Part shown: piece after piece, positions 24,049 to 37,710 of the stretch
How the letters are laid out: each line of letters starts with the position of its first letter
Numbering within the stretch: the stretch's first letter is position 1
NCBI GenBank assembly: GCA_003255065.1
Contig: QAOA01001875.1
Coordinates: forward strand, 466,855 to 530,854
Direction of reading: 5' to 3'
Source of the DNA: Cercis canadensis
Lineage: Eukaryota; Streptophyta; Magnoliopsida; Fabales; Fabaceae
Length of the DNA: 64,000 nt
Made by a program: the position numbers and the translations under genes
Notes under the pieces: generated by a model
Told to the model about the DNA's origin: nothing
The model's database searches: none
The model's input: the letters and a program-made list of their open reading frames with translations, nothing else

Positions 24049-27000
24049 TCAAGGAACCCTAAGAGCAGCTTTGATTTTCTGGATAGTGCATGAGATGAGG
24101 TTGTTCACTGTCTCAACTGACTCAACAGTGAGTTTAGCAGATGGCAAGCTATTCACCAGAATTTGGAACCCAACTGTGAATAGGCATCCACCACCATCCC
24201 CGCCGCCATCATTGCCGCTCTTCAGTAGAGTCCCATTGCAATTGTTTAGCGCGCCACCATAGCCGGACCCGGGTTGGCCATCAGGAAGAATAACAAATCC
24301 TGAAGGCAACAGAGCAACATACATAGAATCTCCACCGCTCATAACAACGTTCAAGGATTGGATGTCCACCGGTGCATAGACTACCATTGAGCTCGAGCTA
24401 TCTGTCCATGTCTCTTGCAGAATCAGCATTGTGGTCTCGTTGGCATTCACAGCCTGAAAAGTCCATCAAAATAATATAAGAACATTAAGACAAATAAAGA
24501 TGTAAAATTTTACCACAACAATCCACAACTGTGACAGAATCTAAATTCAACTAGTCTCACTTATACTTTTTTCAGTCAAACTAAGATTCTGCCACCTCAC
24601 AGTTTATGTACAGTTGGGTACACAAATATTGTGGATTAATCATTTCTCAAGTCTAAACAACAAAAAGAGGGTGAAGAGATTTTGTTTTCTTGCATTACAA
24701 GCAAGCAATGGGAAAAAGACCACTTACGCTTGCACGAAGGAGAGAAACACAATTTCCATGTGCCTGTCCCTTGGCAATGTGGACCATCTCTTGCATTAGC
24801 CCACCAGTGGACAGAATGTCCCACTCGCTTCGCATCCGCTCATCACGCAGGAAATTGAACAGCCTATGCCGTGACACTGGCATCCAAACAGAAGTTGCAG
24901 CACTGAGCACAATACCGGGAGGCTCACCAGGGTCATCCACGTTCTTCCGGGTCATTACTTTGATGTCATCACCCAAATTCCCCACTTGAAGGCTGTCCCA
25001 CTTGCGTGCAGATGAAGCACAAACCCCGGAACAGAAGTTTTCAGTCATACGTTGTGCCAGCTTCAGCATGCTTCTCCTACCAGCTGAGCTCATGCCTGTT
25101 AACAGAATGGGGTCCATCAAAATGTGAACTTTATGATTTTAGCCAAGTGAACGAGTGATAAGGCGGTCACAGTGATAGACCTGCAATGTGATCCTCACTG
25201 GAAGGGGACATCAGGAATGTTAAGCATTCACATTGCCTTTGGAGAGTGGCCATCCACCTATGAGCACCAAAGCCAATACCAGAATTAAGCAAGGGGCGGT
25301 AGAGTTGGTGGACCACAGTCTCATCATATTGTGAATGCTCAACCCATGTAACCTGCAACAGTGCAACTTACTAATGTCAATCTTATGAAAAATACTGGAA
25401 TAATTCAATGCAATGATAAAGAAATCTGACTTATGCACAGCCCTATGAGCTCAACATTTAGAAAGAGAATGCTGCTCATCTTTCAATCACTGTGGAACAA
25501 GACACTACTATGTTATCTGAGTTGAAAACCCCCCACAAAAAATATTTTCCCCCTTTACTTACTAATGAAGATCACAACTATTTTTTCCACGAAAACTGTT
25601 TTTTCTTTTCTTTTCTTTTTTCCAATAATTATCAAGATTCTCTTTTAGGGGAGAAAAGGTAATCAGGAGACCAGAAGGTGAGATGACATTTATCTCTTTG
25701 GAGAATTAGTCCATGGCACATCTACTGCTGAATAGACACACCCCCTTAGTCAAATAAAGAGTCAACCCATTTTCTTAAGTCTAAATGCCAGCTAGGCTAC
25801 CAGACAACCGTATGGCATTTGAAGTTTCCAGGAAATTAGTAGCTGCAGACCTATTTTGTGGATCTGTCTACCATAAGAGCCCTCAATAGTAAATGGCAAA
25901 AGGGTTACTCTTTGAAAACTTCATTAATAAGATATGGTTTAGTTAAAGAATAAATATATGCAATCAAACAGATGGGATTAGGAGAGAGATATTGAATAGT
26001 GTAACTAAAGTCCACACTTAACAACATAGGAAAATGTTGACATGAAACCCTAGGCCAATTATAAATTAATATCACAACATAGAAGTCTGTTGAGATGCTG
26101 AAGTTTGAGGTCAAAAGAGAAGCATATGTCAAAGAGATACAGGTGATTCCAAATACAGGAGATTAAAATAGAAAGCTTTAATTGAATATTTTACGGAGTG
26201 TTTTAATTTGATAAAAATCAAAGGTCTGATTATATTAAAGGGCACGGATTATCACATAACCAGGCACCATTTATATTATAGCATAAGACTGGATCCAGGT
26301 CATTACAGTCTCGTAAACAGTAAACAAATGATACAAGTTATACAAAAGGAGAGATAGGAATAGAAGCATCAGTTATATTGTTTACACTTAGCAGACTGAA
26401 GAACCCAAGATTTTAAATTATTATGCACTGATATGTAGTACAAGGATCACATACTTAAGATACAGAAAAAAAGTTTCCAATTATCACTAAACCATGTAAG
26501 CCTTGATTCACTCATCTCTAAAAGTAGCAGTGGACAAATTTAAGTACAGATATTAAGCAACCCCACCTTTAGAGTTCGAAGATAATAATATAATTTAACT
26601 TATGGAGCATCTTCTCCAGTAGAATAATACTAAAAGGACTGAACCCTTGGGTAAAATTCTAGCATAATTTATCTAAAGCAGTTACAGTAAAAGAAAACCA
26701 ACCATTAAGAATNGTGGACAAATTTAAGTACAGACATTAAGCAACCCCACCTTTAGAGTTCGAAGATAATAATATAATTTAACTTATGGAGCATCTTCTC
26801 CAGTAGAATAATACTAAAAGGACTGAACCCTTGGGTAAAATTCTAGCATAATTTATCTAAAGCAGTTACAGTAAAAGAAAACCAACCATTAAGAATGAAT
26901 AACAATGTGAAGTCTTGGTAGCAGAGTGAAGGTAGGATGGAAGTGCAAGAGCTTGCGAACCAATCTTAAGGGTTTGTTTGGGAGTTAAAATTGGGGGAAA

Positions 27001-29931
27001 GGGAGAGGAAAGGAAAGGAGTAAATATGTCCATCCCCTTGTTTGAAAATTCAAGATTAAAAAAGGAAAGGAAACCAATGGGTAATCTCAAACCCTTGCAT
27101 TCCTTTTTTGCCTCACTTTTGTGTTCTCCCAATTTGGGGGGTTTGGAGAGAAAAAAGAGTAGTTTACTATTATACTTCTATTTATTTCTTCAAATTCTTT
27201 TTCAAATACTATTTAGATAACATTATTAAATCTTATATTAAATATATTTACTTTATAAATAAAGGATAAATTTGTAAAATTCAAAAAATTTATTTCTTTC
27301 ATTTCCTTTTTTCTCCTTTTGCTCATTTTAATCATCCAAACAAAGGAGGGGAAAACCCCTCCTTTTCCCTTCCCTTCCTTTTCCTCCCTTTCCTCTCCTC
27401 TCCTCTCCCCTCCAAAAAAACTCCCAAACAGAACCTAAAGATCAGTTATATGAAACCACCCCATTAATTGAAAGAAGTAATAAATACCCACAGCAAGACG
27501 AATAACATTTAAACACTTCAGCAAGTTAATAAAAGATAGCATCTACAAAAAAAAAAAAATGAAGTATTTAAAAAAGAAGTAAGAGAAGCAGTTACCTTAG
27601 AGTAACCATTGGGCATATCCTGTATAACACAGCCAGAAGGAAGCCTCCTACAGCTCATGAATGGGCTTGCATTGGCAGTGTCACGGCCAATGTCAATTGA
27701 AACATCAGCTACAGCCCATACACCTTCAGCATGCTGCTTGCAGAACCGGAGGAATCTCAATTGACGAACAGGGACAAAGGGAGAAAGCAGTTGAACCTCA
27801 GCATGCATCTAAAAATCATGACCGCAATCATTTTCAGCCAAATATGGCAAAGTGAAGAAAACATAAAGCAGATAAACATACCACATGTAAAGCACCATTT
27901 CTGGTTCCAGCCATGCCATGTGATATGACATCAAGGGTGGCAGCTCTAGCAATCATGGATGGAAACATCTCCGCCCATCGATTCTATTCATAGAAACAAT
28001 TAGAACAATATATTCTAATAAATTCCAAAAATTCTAGATTCAGTGCCCGTCACAGTCATTAGAAGCATCGGCAACAAATCAAACTGTTTCCACTAAAAGC
28101 ACATAACTCGAGTTCGTATGCCAATATATAAATCTCTAGAAGATAAATATAAAGCAGCAATGCAGTGGAGCCCAGCAACAATGATAAAGCAAATTCATGC
28201 CTCATTGAATGTTGCCTAATTTAAATCCCTATATTTAAAGATTATAAGTTTTTGAACAAGTTATGAATTTGTGAATGACAGCTTGGAATTTCAAATTAAG
28301 TTAAAATTCAGTAAAGCCTAAGTTCAATGTCATACCGCATCCATCAATGTTTCCACGAGGTTCAAACTGTTGATGCTTACTATGCCAGTTTCTCTCGTAG
28401 CTTCAGTTACATAACCAGTAGGTTTTGGGCCAATACAAGAACAAAACATCCTTGCATATTCATCATGGTTCAGTGCCTCCTTCTCGCCATCGAAACTCTT
28501 AATCCAAAGAGGGCTATCTGCCTGAGACATCTTAATTAATTCCTCCATAGCAGACAATGCAAGCTCAATGACCATGGATCGTTCAAGCTGGACTTCACTT
28601 TCCATCAATCCCATTGGTGATCTAATCCCAGGCATTGCCGGTGGAGTGCTCAAGCCTCCATCTCCCAAATCAAGTCCCATTGGCAGAGGGCTTGAACCAC
28701 CAAGTCCATTCCTTCCAATAGCAAGTTCTAAAGCAGCATTTGGGCCCGGAAGAGCTATGGGACTGGCCAAGGATGAAAGCGGCCTGCCTATGAACTTGTT
28801 TGCCAGAGCACATATACGGTTCAGTTCATCCTTTAGGCGAGCATTTTCAATCCTCAGCTGGTGCTCCTCGAATGAAATTTGTCCAGGAATGGCTGGGCCA
28901 CCACAGCTGTTACATACTGGATTCGACATGGCTTCCTTCATCACACTGTTTTCAGCTCGGAGCTTATCATTTTCTTGTCTCAGAATTACGTTCTCATGCC
29001 GTTCAAGTTGAGTCTGGTTTAACAAGAGCAATTCTGTTAGTACATTATCCAAATCCCATCAACAAAACATAAACTCACCAAAGAACCAATAAACCCATAT
29101 TCCAATTTACCTTCATTTGGGTTCGCCTATTTTGAAACCAGAATTTGACTTGCTTACTCTCCAAGCCAAGCTTCCTGCTCAGTTCCATCCTTTGCTTCTC
29201 ATCAGGATGAGGACACTCCTTGAAGAACCTAAACCAATATATAACATTAAAAAGATAATAATAATAATAATAATAATAAGAGCAAAGCCAATACAGAAAA
29301 AAAANAAAAAAAAAAAAACCTTCCATTAGCAGATAACTCAATTACAATAAACATATTTGCAAAATAAAATTCAAAAATTCATAAAGCCATACGATTCAAG
29401 CTCTTGAATCTGGTGTGGAGTGTGCCTGTGATATTTCTTCTTCCTCTGCGGCTGATCATCACCAGCTTCCTGATCATCACCTGAAGCGCCTTCAAAGTTG
29501 TCACTTCCTGAACGGCTCTCATACCCATCATCCCTCATCCTCCCAACCAAACTAGGATCAAAATTTTCCCCAATAAGAGCCATCTCACCATGGCCCTCCA
29601 TTTTCCTTTGCTGCAGAATAGCCTCATCAGCAACAAGAAAAAGGTTGAATAATAAAATACACAAATCAAATTCATTATCAATTTATGAAGCAAAACTACA
29701 AATTAATATTTTCAGAAAACGAGACCAAGTAGAAGAGATGGAGCATACAATGGAGAAAGAGAAAGCGGAGGAATTTTGCATTGAACTTGAAATAGATGTC
29801 GAATGAAGAGGTGGCTCAACAATGGAACCACTGGGCATGAAGTGGTTATATGGAGAAATATTAGCCACAACTCTTGCACCCCCACCGCCACTGTTCTCAC
29901 TACTCCTCCTAATCAAACCCTCAAAACCCAT
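24049..29931 (-). CDS. ANL2: HD-ZIP class IV transcription factor, ANL2/HDG1 group, nine exons
   Basis: Homeodomain-leucine zipper IV protein with a START domain. Such factors control epidermal identity, cuticle and pigmentation by binding L1-box DNA in the nucleus. Exons (5' to 3') are 29931-29749, 29622-29393, 29228-29111, 29013-28336, 27983-27882, 27808-27596, 25352-25181, 25095-24728 and 24453-24049, joining in frame to 822 aa (ANL2 and HDG1 are about 800). The homeodomain is at about residues 121-177 (KKKYHRHT to [13 protein letters not shown]). The zipper-loop-zipper follows, with CNSCGG in the loop. START covers about 325-560, including [21 protein letters not shown] and [12 protein letters not shown], and the C-terminal conserved region ends [19 protein letters not shown]. 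The N-terminus MGFEGLI and the [14 protein letters not shown] block fit the ANL2/HDG1 subgroup, not ATML1/PDF2. Which of ANL2 or HDG1 is the true orthologue is not settled. Confidence 0.9.
26530..26896. repeat. 183-bp direct repeat meeting at a single N, in an HD-ZIP intron
   Basis: Positions 26530-26712 and 26714-26896 are almost identical copies (for example ACAGATATT versus ACAGACATT) separated by one N at 26713. They lie in the 2.2 kb intron between exons 6 and 7 of the HD-ZIP gene. This is most likely an unmerged contig overlap. Confidence 0.85.
26966..27439. mobile_element. MITE with GGTTTGTTTGGGAG ends in an HD-ZIP intron
   Basis: The left end CTTAAGGGTTTGTTTGGGAG is followed by purine-rich GGGGGAAAGGGAGAGG. 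The right end in reverse reads CTTTAGGTTCTGTTTGGGAG, then GGAGGGGAGAGGAGAGG. The interior is AT-rich without an ORF. The element lies wholly inside the intron between exons 6 and 7. A related end occurs at 19260-19392. Confidence 0.6.
29255..29279. repeat. (ATA)n microsatellite in an HD-ZIP intron
   Basis: A perfect trinucleotide repeat of about eight units in the intron between exons 2 and 3. A nearby A-run contains one N at 29305. Confidence 0.9.
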
Positions 29932-31500
29932 AAAAAAAGAAAACCAATGCTCGGGCCCTTTCTCTCACTATCTCCCAATTTTTCTCTATATCAAAGTCTC
30001 TCCCTTCCTGAGTGTTTGTTCTCTGCAGGTTTTTTTCGAAATTCTCACTTTCACTTTAGCCAAGGCACTGTTTTGATTCCTTCCACTCTTAACTTTTTTG
30101 ACCCTGAAACCAGATTGAGCTAAGACTGACAATTGAATATTAAGCATAAACAGAAGAAACAAAAAGTTGCTTCCTTGTCAACGCCCATGCATGACTCCAA
30201 ACTCCATTCTCTCTCTCTAGAAAAGACTGTTACAGATAGAGAAAGAAAAGGAAAAGGGGAACAAGACAAGAAAGACCCTTTTTTTCTTGATCCAAAGTTC
30301 CCACCAGATACGAAGGAAGTGAAAAACCATAGAACAGTGACAAAAAATATGGAGCCCTAATTTTCTATATTTCTTGCATAACTTCTGGCTCACTTGACCG
30401 ATTATTTGTCAGTATTGAAAGTTTTGAAAGAGACCCAGAAAGGAGAAAACCAAAAGAGGGTTCCCCAAAGGAAGTCAGAGAGAAAAGGAATGTAAAAGCA
30501 GATGGGAACGAAGCGAAAAAAAAAAAAGCTTTAACCTTTATATCATATATGAATATTTCATATTCACACTTTGGACCGACTTTTCAAATACATGATACCA
30601 AATCCAATCGCTGTGGTTGCTTCTCTCTCTTCCTCACTGATATAAGTGAGAAATAGAGAGAAAAGGGCAATGTTAGATGGCATGGAAACCAACCCAAGTA
30701 CGGAGAAATTGATACCTTTTAATTTGACAGTAACCAAAGTAAAAAGGCCAAACAAATAGTCTGGTGCACAGCCAAGAAAGTTATGGATTTTCAGATCCTT
30801 CCACACTTTCTCTCTCTGGGATCTGTGGAAGAGAAAAGGACAGAAGAAAATTACGATTAATATAATAAAAAGTAATCAGATAAAATATATATTCTTTTCT
30901 ATTTCATAAAATATGGCTGAAGCTGACTTACAGTGACTCAGAGGTAATCAGAAAGTCAATGGTTTTCTCTCCTTTTATATTTGTTTTCTCCCACAATCCC
31001 GTCGAAGAATCAAACCCCAAAACCAAAACCCATCGGATTCAGCTGTTTCCATGCTCTCCTTCCAATGGCCTCTCCCTTCCCTCCATGCACAATTTTTCTT
31101 CTTCCTCTCGCTATCTTTGTTTTTTTTTCCCCCTCTTCTGTTATAATATATATTTATAAAGAGAGAGAAAGCGAGTAGGGGAAGTGTGGGGCCCACTACT
31201 AAAACAGGATTCGTGATGTCCGCCCCAATCCTATTTCGTTCGAGCGAGTGTCCAAGGCGCGTGAAGCTTGTCCTTTTGACATTGCGAGTCCCTTGTCTTT
31301 TCGTGGTTTTGATTCAGAGTGTGCGGGAGTAGGGTAGTCCAAGAGAGTGAGTTGAAGGAATCCAATGAGATGGCGAGTAGAATAGATACAAAGTTTGACG
31401 GTTGAGGATATTGGGAGTACTTGAATTTGGAGTTGATGGGGACACTGACACGTGACACGCACACTGTCTGAATCTCAATTTCTTAATCCATCACTGCCGG
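29932..31500 (-). promoter_or_regulatory. Leader and promoter region of the HD-ZIP gene
   Basis: Upstream of the ATG at 29931 there is no further coding exon. HD-ZIP IV genes often have an intron in the 5' UTR, so the leader may extend across much of this interval. A minus-strand TATA-type motif (TATAAATA) lies at about 31151-31158, which would place the transcription start near 31120. CT/GA-rich tracts lie around 30790-30830 and 31160-31175. No individual regulatory site is certain. Confidence 0.35.
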
Positions 31501-34500
31501 TGACTGTAGGATTTTAACGGATTGTGTGATATCTCTATTTTCTTCATTATCGGATTTGCCCCATTTTACCATTTTCTGAAAAGTGGTAAGAAAGGGAGGG
31601 AAAAGAATCCACAGATTTTTATTTCTTTTTTCTAATTCGGATTTGTAATCTCTGATGTCAAAGAAAGTAAGCATTGGTGAAAAAAGGAAGTATATGAATA
31701 CGTACAATTCAAATTAGCTTAAAAAGAAAATACACCTGTATTTGGATTTTCAAACACTCACTAGAATAGAAGAATGCAACAAAATTGGCTTCCACTATTC
31801 ACAATCATAAGGACTTCAATTACAGAATAAAGGAACACGTCTTTCACTAGAAAAGAAAAATAAATAAAATAATTTAAATATAATATACAAAAAAACATCT
31901 ACGAATGACCGTAGCGCATCATTTTTATTTATTTTTGATAACTAAATGAGGTAACAGAAAATTAATTACTTTCAAATCTAAGGAAATAACCCGCAATCAT
32001 GGGAGATTTGAATATTTATAGATGTAAGTATATACGCCATTTTAGAATCATATTTATTAACGAATGTATTAATTATTTTTGTCCTAGGTAATTCTAACTT
32101 GCCATGCGTTTATCAATCATTTTTAAGTTGTCAGAAATATGAAAATTTTATTATTCACCATTTATAATTTTTAAAAATTAAAATATCTTTTTATATACTT
32201 TAACTTATGCACGAGGAAATAAAAGGAATTGCAATGTGTTAATAATTTGTGAGTTTAATAACACATCTTTTAATTATAGAAATTATATTATTTTATATCA
32301 AGGGTTATATTCTTGTAGTGTACTTCCTTTTTTGTTTTCTGTACATTGCACTCTCTTATAACCAAAAAAAAAAATTGCATTATACATTGATCACTAAATT
32401 TTTAACCAATTATTTGTTTAGTTTAACCATTTTTACATAGCACGCATAAATTTTAAGCATCTCTATATGATCAATTTTCGGAGTGGTTGCATGAATGTCT
32501 TACATTTTTATGAACATCATGTTATATTACTTTCTTTCACAAGAAAAGTTAATAAAAAAGACAATCTAACTTTTTTTTTGAAAGAAAATAATCAGAAGGT
32601 AACCCCAGCTTTGGCATTGTTGCGTACTAAATTAGTTCTATTTATACATTTTTTAAATTAAAAAAAGGGTAGATAAGTATGGATTTAATTTTGATCATTG
32701 ACTGTGTAATTTTACAAAATTTAGTTTTTATTTTGATAATTAATTCCCCAATCATTTAGTCTTAATTCTTCGTTTGATTTGATTGTGTATCCATTCAATT
32801 GTGCCTTCAACGTTAAAGTGACTAAAATAAATTTTATTTGCAACACAATACTATAAGAGTGTCTTTCTCACGCAAGAATGGTGATTCTATTTCTACTTTT
32901 GTTATGCAAATATGATTATTCATATGTTTGGTGTTAAAAAAAAAAATTGATTTCATAATATCTAAAATCACCAGTATTTTTTTTACCCTCATGTGATGGT
33001 GAGAACGGTGATTCTCAACAAGTAGGAAACTAGGAATGAATTCATTTTTATTTATCATTATTTAGTTACATTTTTTTTTTTACACTTANATATTTTCACG
33101 CTTTTTAGATATGGGATTAATTCATGTTCAAGATAATAGCAATAACCAATAAATCTTTCTCAACAAGTGCAATTCTAAATATTCAAACTCATGACCTTTG
33201 ACTTATAATGTCTTGGGGCTCAGCCTGCTTACATTCAACCAATATATTGTTGATTTATTTAGTTATATGTTACCACTATGATTTTATTGTATGTTAATTT
33301 CATATGTAAAACATAGATACATAATTAAACGAATGATTTTTATTTTTTTTCAATTGAAAACTACACAATAAGAATAGTTTATTTTCTTTCAAAAAAACTG
33401 GTTATGTCAAACACGCTCTAAGACACCCCAAAAAAATTACTTACCTGTCTATCTTAGTTGAGTTGAAAATTTACTAATCTAATCATGCAGGTATAAAGTG
33501 AGTTATTTGATGATATACAAATTAAATAAAATTTTATAATATTGAGAGAAGAGATGTGTCTTCTCCTAGATACATCATTTTCTGATCCTTTTCGGAGTTT
33601 GTGCACTTTTTGCTTCCTGTGTTGAAACTCATATCTCAGCTATTTTTGACATCATAATAAAGAGACGCAACAAATGTTGGAATGGGAAAAAAGTATGTTT
33701 TTTTACTGTTTATTTTTCTCCTTCGTGTGATTTTTATGGGTTTTTGCTGTTGATTTATATATATGCACTTTGTCACAAAAACAAACAAAAGAAAATGGTT
33801 TGCTCAGATACAAGTAAAGCTATTATATTGTAATAGGTCATATGGTAACTAGTTAGAGAGTATCTCATAGTACAAATTTAAAATTTAAACTTGATTCTTT
33901 TAGTTAGATTTATAAATCATGAATTATTATATTTAATTTCTTTCTATATTTTTATTTTATTTTCGTAATAGCCAAAAATATTAGTAATGTTATTAATTGC
34001 ATTTGCACTCTTACTTTTGTTGTTTTGATTTTTTCAAAAAATTTTGAAATGTTTAAGATTGCATTTTCCTAAATAAAAGGGCACATACTACACCTTGTGT
34101 TAATTTTCTGATTTTACATTATTGGTCTCATATGAACGGGCACCAACCAACCATGGTGTGTCTAATGATTCAAAGTTTAGGTTAATTCTTGATAATGTTA
34201 TATTTTTAATGTTGAGTTTTCATTTTATTTTTTTTGTATTCGTCGTACTGGCAATATGATTTCTTATCGATTTATTCATTTGTTTCAACAGTTTGATAAT
34301 ACAAACATTTGGGTGGATTATCATATTCCTTTAATCTCTTATGTACTCTTAACAAATTATTCTACTTCTTAATACATTTATTTTTTCCTCTAAAAAAATC
34401 AGGTCATCTACAAAAGCCATTAGACTTAATGGCAAGGGAATTCATCATTTGTACCACAAACTAGAAAAATAAAATAATGAGGGAGGTCTTGCAAATATTT

Positions 34501-35270
34501 TTGAGCAATTTATGCACTTTGAATAATCATGCATAAGAGCTACTTCATTTCGAATAATTGATTAATTTTATAAAGAATACCAGTTTAATGTTAGGCAATA
34601 TATTTGGGTCCATTATTTACAAGAATTAGGTATAGAACGAATAACTTTATTCATTAGATAAAGAAGACCAATTTAATAGTTATGACTTATGAAATATATT
34701 TGACTACTTTAGTTACAATAATTAAGTATAGTGAACTCCTTAACTGTGTAGTGTGCATTTGCATATATATGGAACAATAATATCCTACATTACCAAACTT
34801 AATTTGGCACATAAATTTGGATACAGGAGTTATTATTCATAATTCTCACATAATGTAGTTTGAAGTTTCATTGTCAAAATTAATCGATGAGTATCCCATC
34901 TATATAAATAATGATTGAATATATGTTTTAAAAGTTTTTATGCAAAGTTACATTAGTAATTTGTTAGATAGCTACTTCTAACCGTTAATTACAAATGAAT
35001 AGTATTTCGCTTGTAAGACTTAAGTTCAAATCACATCATAAGCAGTTCCTTTTTGGTAAGTAATCTGTAAGTACCACCGTAAGCTCTTGCTGAGATTTGT
35101 GCCATGCCTTAGTTTTGAGAGTGGAAGTCTCCCCTCGCCGTAAATTTCCGGTTACCAAAAAGAAATTAATAGTTTATTACATATTTGAATTATGTTATTC
35201 AATTCAAAAAATATTACCAAATTAACACACCTAAATAATATGATTATAATGCATACCATCAATTGAGAAT
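31501..35270. other. Gene-poor AT-rich region
   Basis: No gene is supported. Several short frames (for example 32249-32440 and 32834-33058) are chance frames in AT-rich DNA. A tRNA-like, possibly SINE-derived segment lies at 34985-35165, and a diverged one on the minus strand around 33140-33235. A single N is at 33088. Confidence 0.45.
34985..35165 (+). repeat. SINE-like repeat
   Basis: The segment has a B-box-like motif (AAGTTCAAATCAC) after TTGTAAGACTT, followed by TTTTTGGTAAGTAATCTGTAAGTACCACCGTAAGCTCT, as separate blocks, and ends in TTACCAAAAAGAAA. The combination of a Pol III-like box and an A-rich end suggests an old SINE. A fragmentary relative is near 9370-9480. Confidence 0.35.
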
Positions 35271-36271
35271 TTTTGTTTGTTGTATTACATGAGAATATGT
35301 CTCAAAGAGGACAGCTAGAGCTATTAAAATGGGTTAGATTTAAACCCATTTTGGCCGTTCTAAATGAGCATTAGGTTCAAAAAATATCAGCTTAAATAAA
35401 AACGTGCCTAATTGATCCGTTTAACTTTTTTTTGAAAAAAAAAATAAATCAGATCACTTTATGTATCTTTATTTTTATTTTACACTTTCATATTTTCATC
35501 CTAAAAAGCTTTATTTGAGAAGGAAAGGTAAATGAAGCTTAAATTATTAATTTGAAAGCGTAGGCATATTCTTATCTTTCTTTGGGTTCTCAACATCAAC
35601 AGACCAAACCACACCATACATTTTTGTGGTTTATTATTATTATTTTTTTTATACTTTTAACTATTTGAATTCGAACAAAGAAATTATAACTACTTAGGTA
35701 CAACAAGTTATTTAGTATTTTTTTGGTCTATTCTAATTCTTTGGGGATCGTGGTCCCGAAGCCAAATATTGAAACTAAATCATTATTGTGCCTCAACAAG
35801 CTTAGCAGTTCACTCATTAGTATTACTTTTTGTAAAGTATTGTTGAAAGTTAATTGAAGGCATAATAAGCTCAAGGGAAATAAGAAACTAATAAAAGGGA
35901 ATCTAACTCTTTAAGTAGCTTTTAGTGGTTATTTTTTTGCCTCTTGAATCATTTTCACCTAAGATTCATTTAATTAAATATCTATTATAGAGTACTTTTT
36001 TTTGGTACATGGACTTGTATTTAAATTTTACAATATTCATCTCATGCATATTTTTTTTATGCATCTTTATGTTAGTTTTATTTATCACTTTATTAAAAAA
36101 AAGGCCTAAAGCCTTATTAATTTTTAGTCCAATTTTAAATAATAATATTTAAAAAAAAAAAAGATAAGGCCAACGGGCTGAGACAGCCATTTGCTAGCCC
36201 ATTTAGAAATTGGCCCAATCAGCCCAAATTGGACTAAACCCAAACGGGCTTAGCCTTTTTAACAACTTAAG

Positions 36272-36411
36272 GGACAGCCCAATGGTTAAGCACTAAGCAA
36301 TTGATCGTGGAGGTTTAGTGTTCAAATCTCATTGGGACTAGATGGGGTGAAATTATAAGAGATGATAGACTACTCCTACTTGTGTAGCCTTCAGTGGACC
36401 AAAAAAAAAAA
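36272..36411 (+). mobile_element. tRNA-derived SINE, copy A
   Basis: The start GGACAGCCCAATGGTTAAGC resembles a Pol III A box, followed by GTGTTCAAATCTC as a B-box-like motif, a TGGGGTGAAATTATAAGAG block, a TAGCCTTCAGTGGACC block and an A-tail. A second copy is at 37494-37634 (the N-joined duplicate), and a diverged copy is at 46641-46781. Confidence 0.6.
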
Positions 36412-37493
36412 TGGAAGTTCAAATCTAAAACCTTCTTTATACTTAAAAAATGTAAAATCTTTTGCAAGTCATAAAAAATTCTCTCCATTNAGAATTTTTA
36501 TTTGTTGTATTACATGAGAATATGTCTCAAAGAGGACAGCTATAGCTGTTAAAATGGGTTAGATTTAAACCCATTTTGGCCATTCTAAATGAGCACTAAG
36601 TTAAATAACTACCAGCTTGAATAAAAACGAGCCAAACTGATCCATTTAACTTTTTTTTGAAAAAAAATTAAATCATATCACTTTATGTATCTTTATTTTT
36701 ATTTTACACTTTCATATTTTCATCCTAAAAAGCTTTATTTGAAAAGGAAAGGTAAATGAAGCTTAAATTACTAATTTGAAAGCGTAGGCATATTCTTATC
36801 TTTCTGTGAGTTCTCAACATCAACAGACCAAACCCCACCATACATTTTTGTGGTTTATTATTTTTCTTTTTTAATACTTTTGACTATTTGAATTCGAATA
36901 AAGAATTTATAATCACTTAACTACAAATTATTTAGTATTTTTCTGATCTATTCTAATTCTTTGGAATCGCGATCCCCAAGCCAAATATTAAAACTAAATC
37001 ATTATTGTGCTTCAACAAGCTTGGCAGTTCACTCATTAGTATTACTTTTTGTAAAGTATTGTTGAAAGTTAATTTAAGGCAGAATAAGCTCAAGGGAAAT
37101 AAGAAACTAATAAAAGGGAATCTAACTCTTTAAGTAACTTTTAGTGGGTTTATATTCTTTTGCCTCTTGAATCATTTTCACCTAAGATTCATTTAATTAA
37201 ATATCTATTATAGAGTACTTTTTTTTGGTACATGGACTTGTATTTAAATTTTACAATATTCATCTCATGCATATTTTTTTTATGCATCTTTATGTTAGTT
37301 TTATTTATCACTTTATTAAAAAAAAGGCCTAAAGCCTTATTAATTTTTAGTCCAATTTTAAATAATAATATTTAAAAAAAAAAAAGATAAGGCCAACGGG
37401 CTGAGACAGCCATTTGCTAGCCCATTTAGAAATTGGCCCAATCAGCCCAAATTGGACTAAACCCAAACGGGCTTAGCCTTTTTAACAACTTAA

Positions 37494-37634
37494 GGGACAG
37501 CCCAATGGTTAAGCACTAAGCAATTGATCGTGGAGGTTTAGTGTTCAAATCTCATTGGGACTAGATGGGGTGAAATTATAAGAGATGATAGACTACTCCT
37601 ACTTGTGTAGCCTTCAGTGGACCAAAAAAAAAAA
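37494..37634 (+). mobile_element. tRNA-derived SINE, copy B (duplicate of copy A)
   Basis: Identical to the SINE at 36272-36411 because it lies in the N-joined repeated segment. It should be counted as a separate insertion only if that duplication is real. Confidence 0.55.
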
Positions 37635-37710
37635 TGGAAGTTCAAATCTAAAACCTTCTTTATACTTAAAAAATGTAAAATCTTTTGCAAGTCATAAAAA
37701 ATTCTCTCCA

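Larger units (their letters stand above)
35271..37710. repeat. 1.22-kb direct repeat meeting at a single N
   Basis: Positions 35271-36489 repeat at 36491-37710 with one N at 36490. The left part of the two copies shows clear differences, including substitutions and small indels (for example AGGTTCAAAAAATATCAG versus AGTTAAATAACTACCAG). The right part, from about 36000 and 37220 onward, is essentially identical. This suits two haplotypes placed end to end. Confidence 0.85.

Noticed and set aside
24001-31500. L1-box (TAAATGYA) autoregulatory site in the HD-ZIP promoter
   Set aside because: Such a site is expected for this class, but I could not find one I would stand behind by eye.
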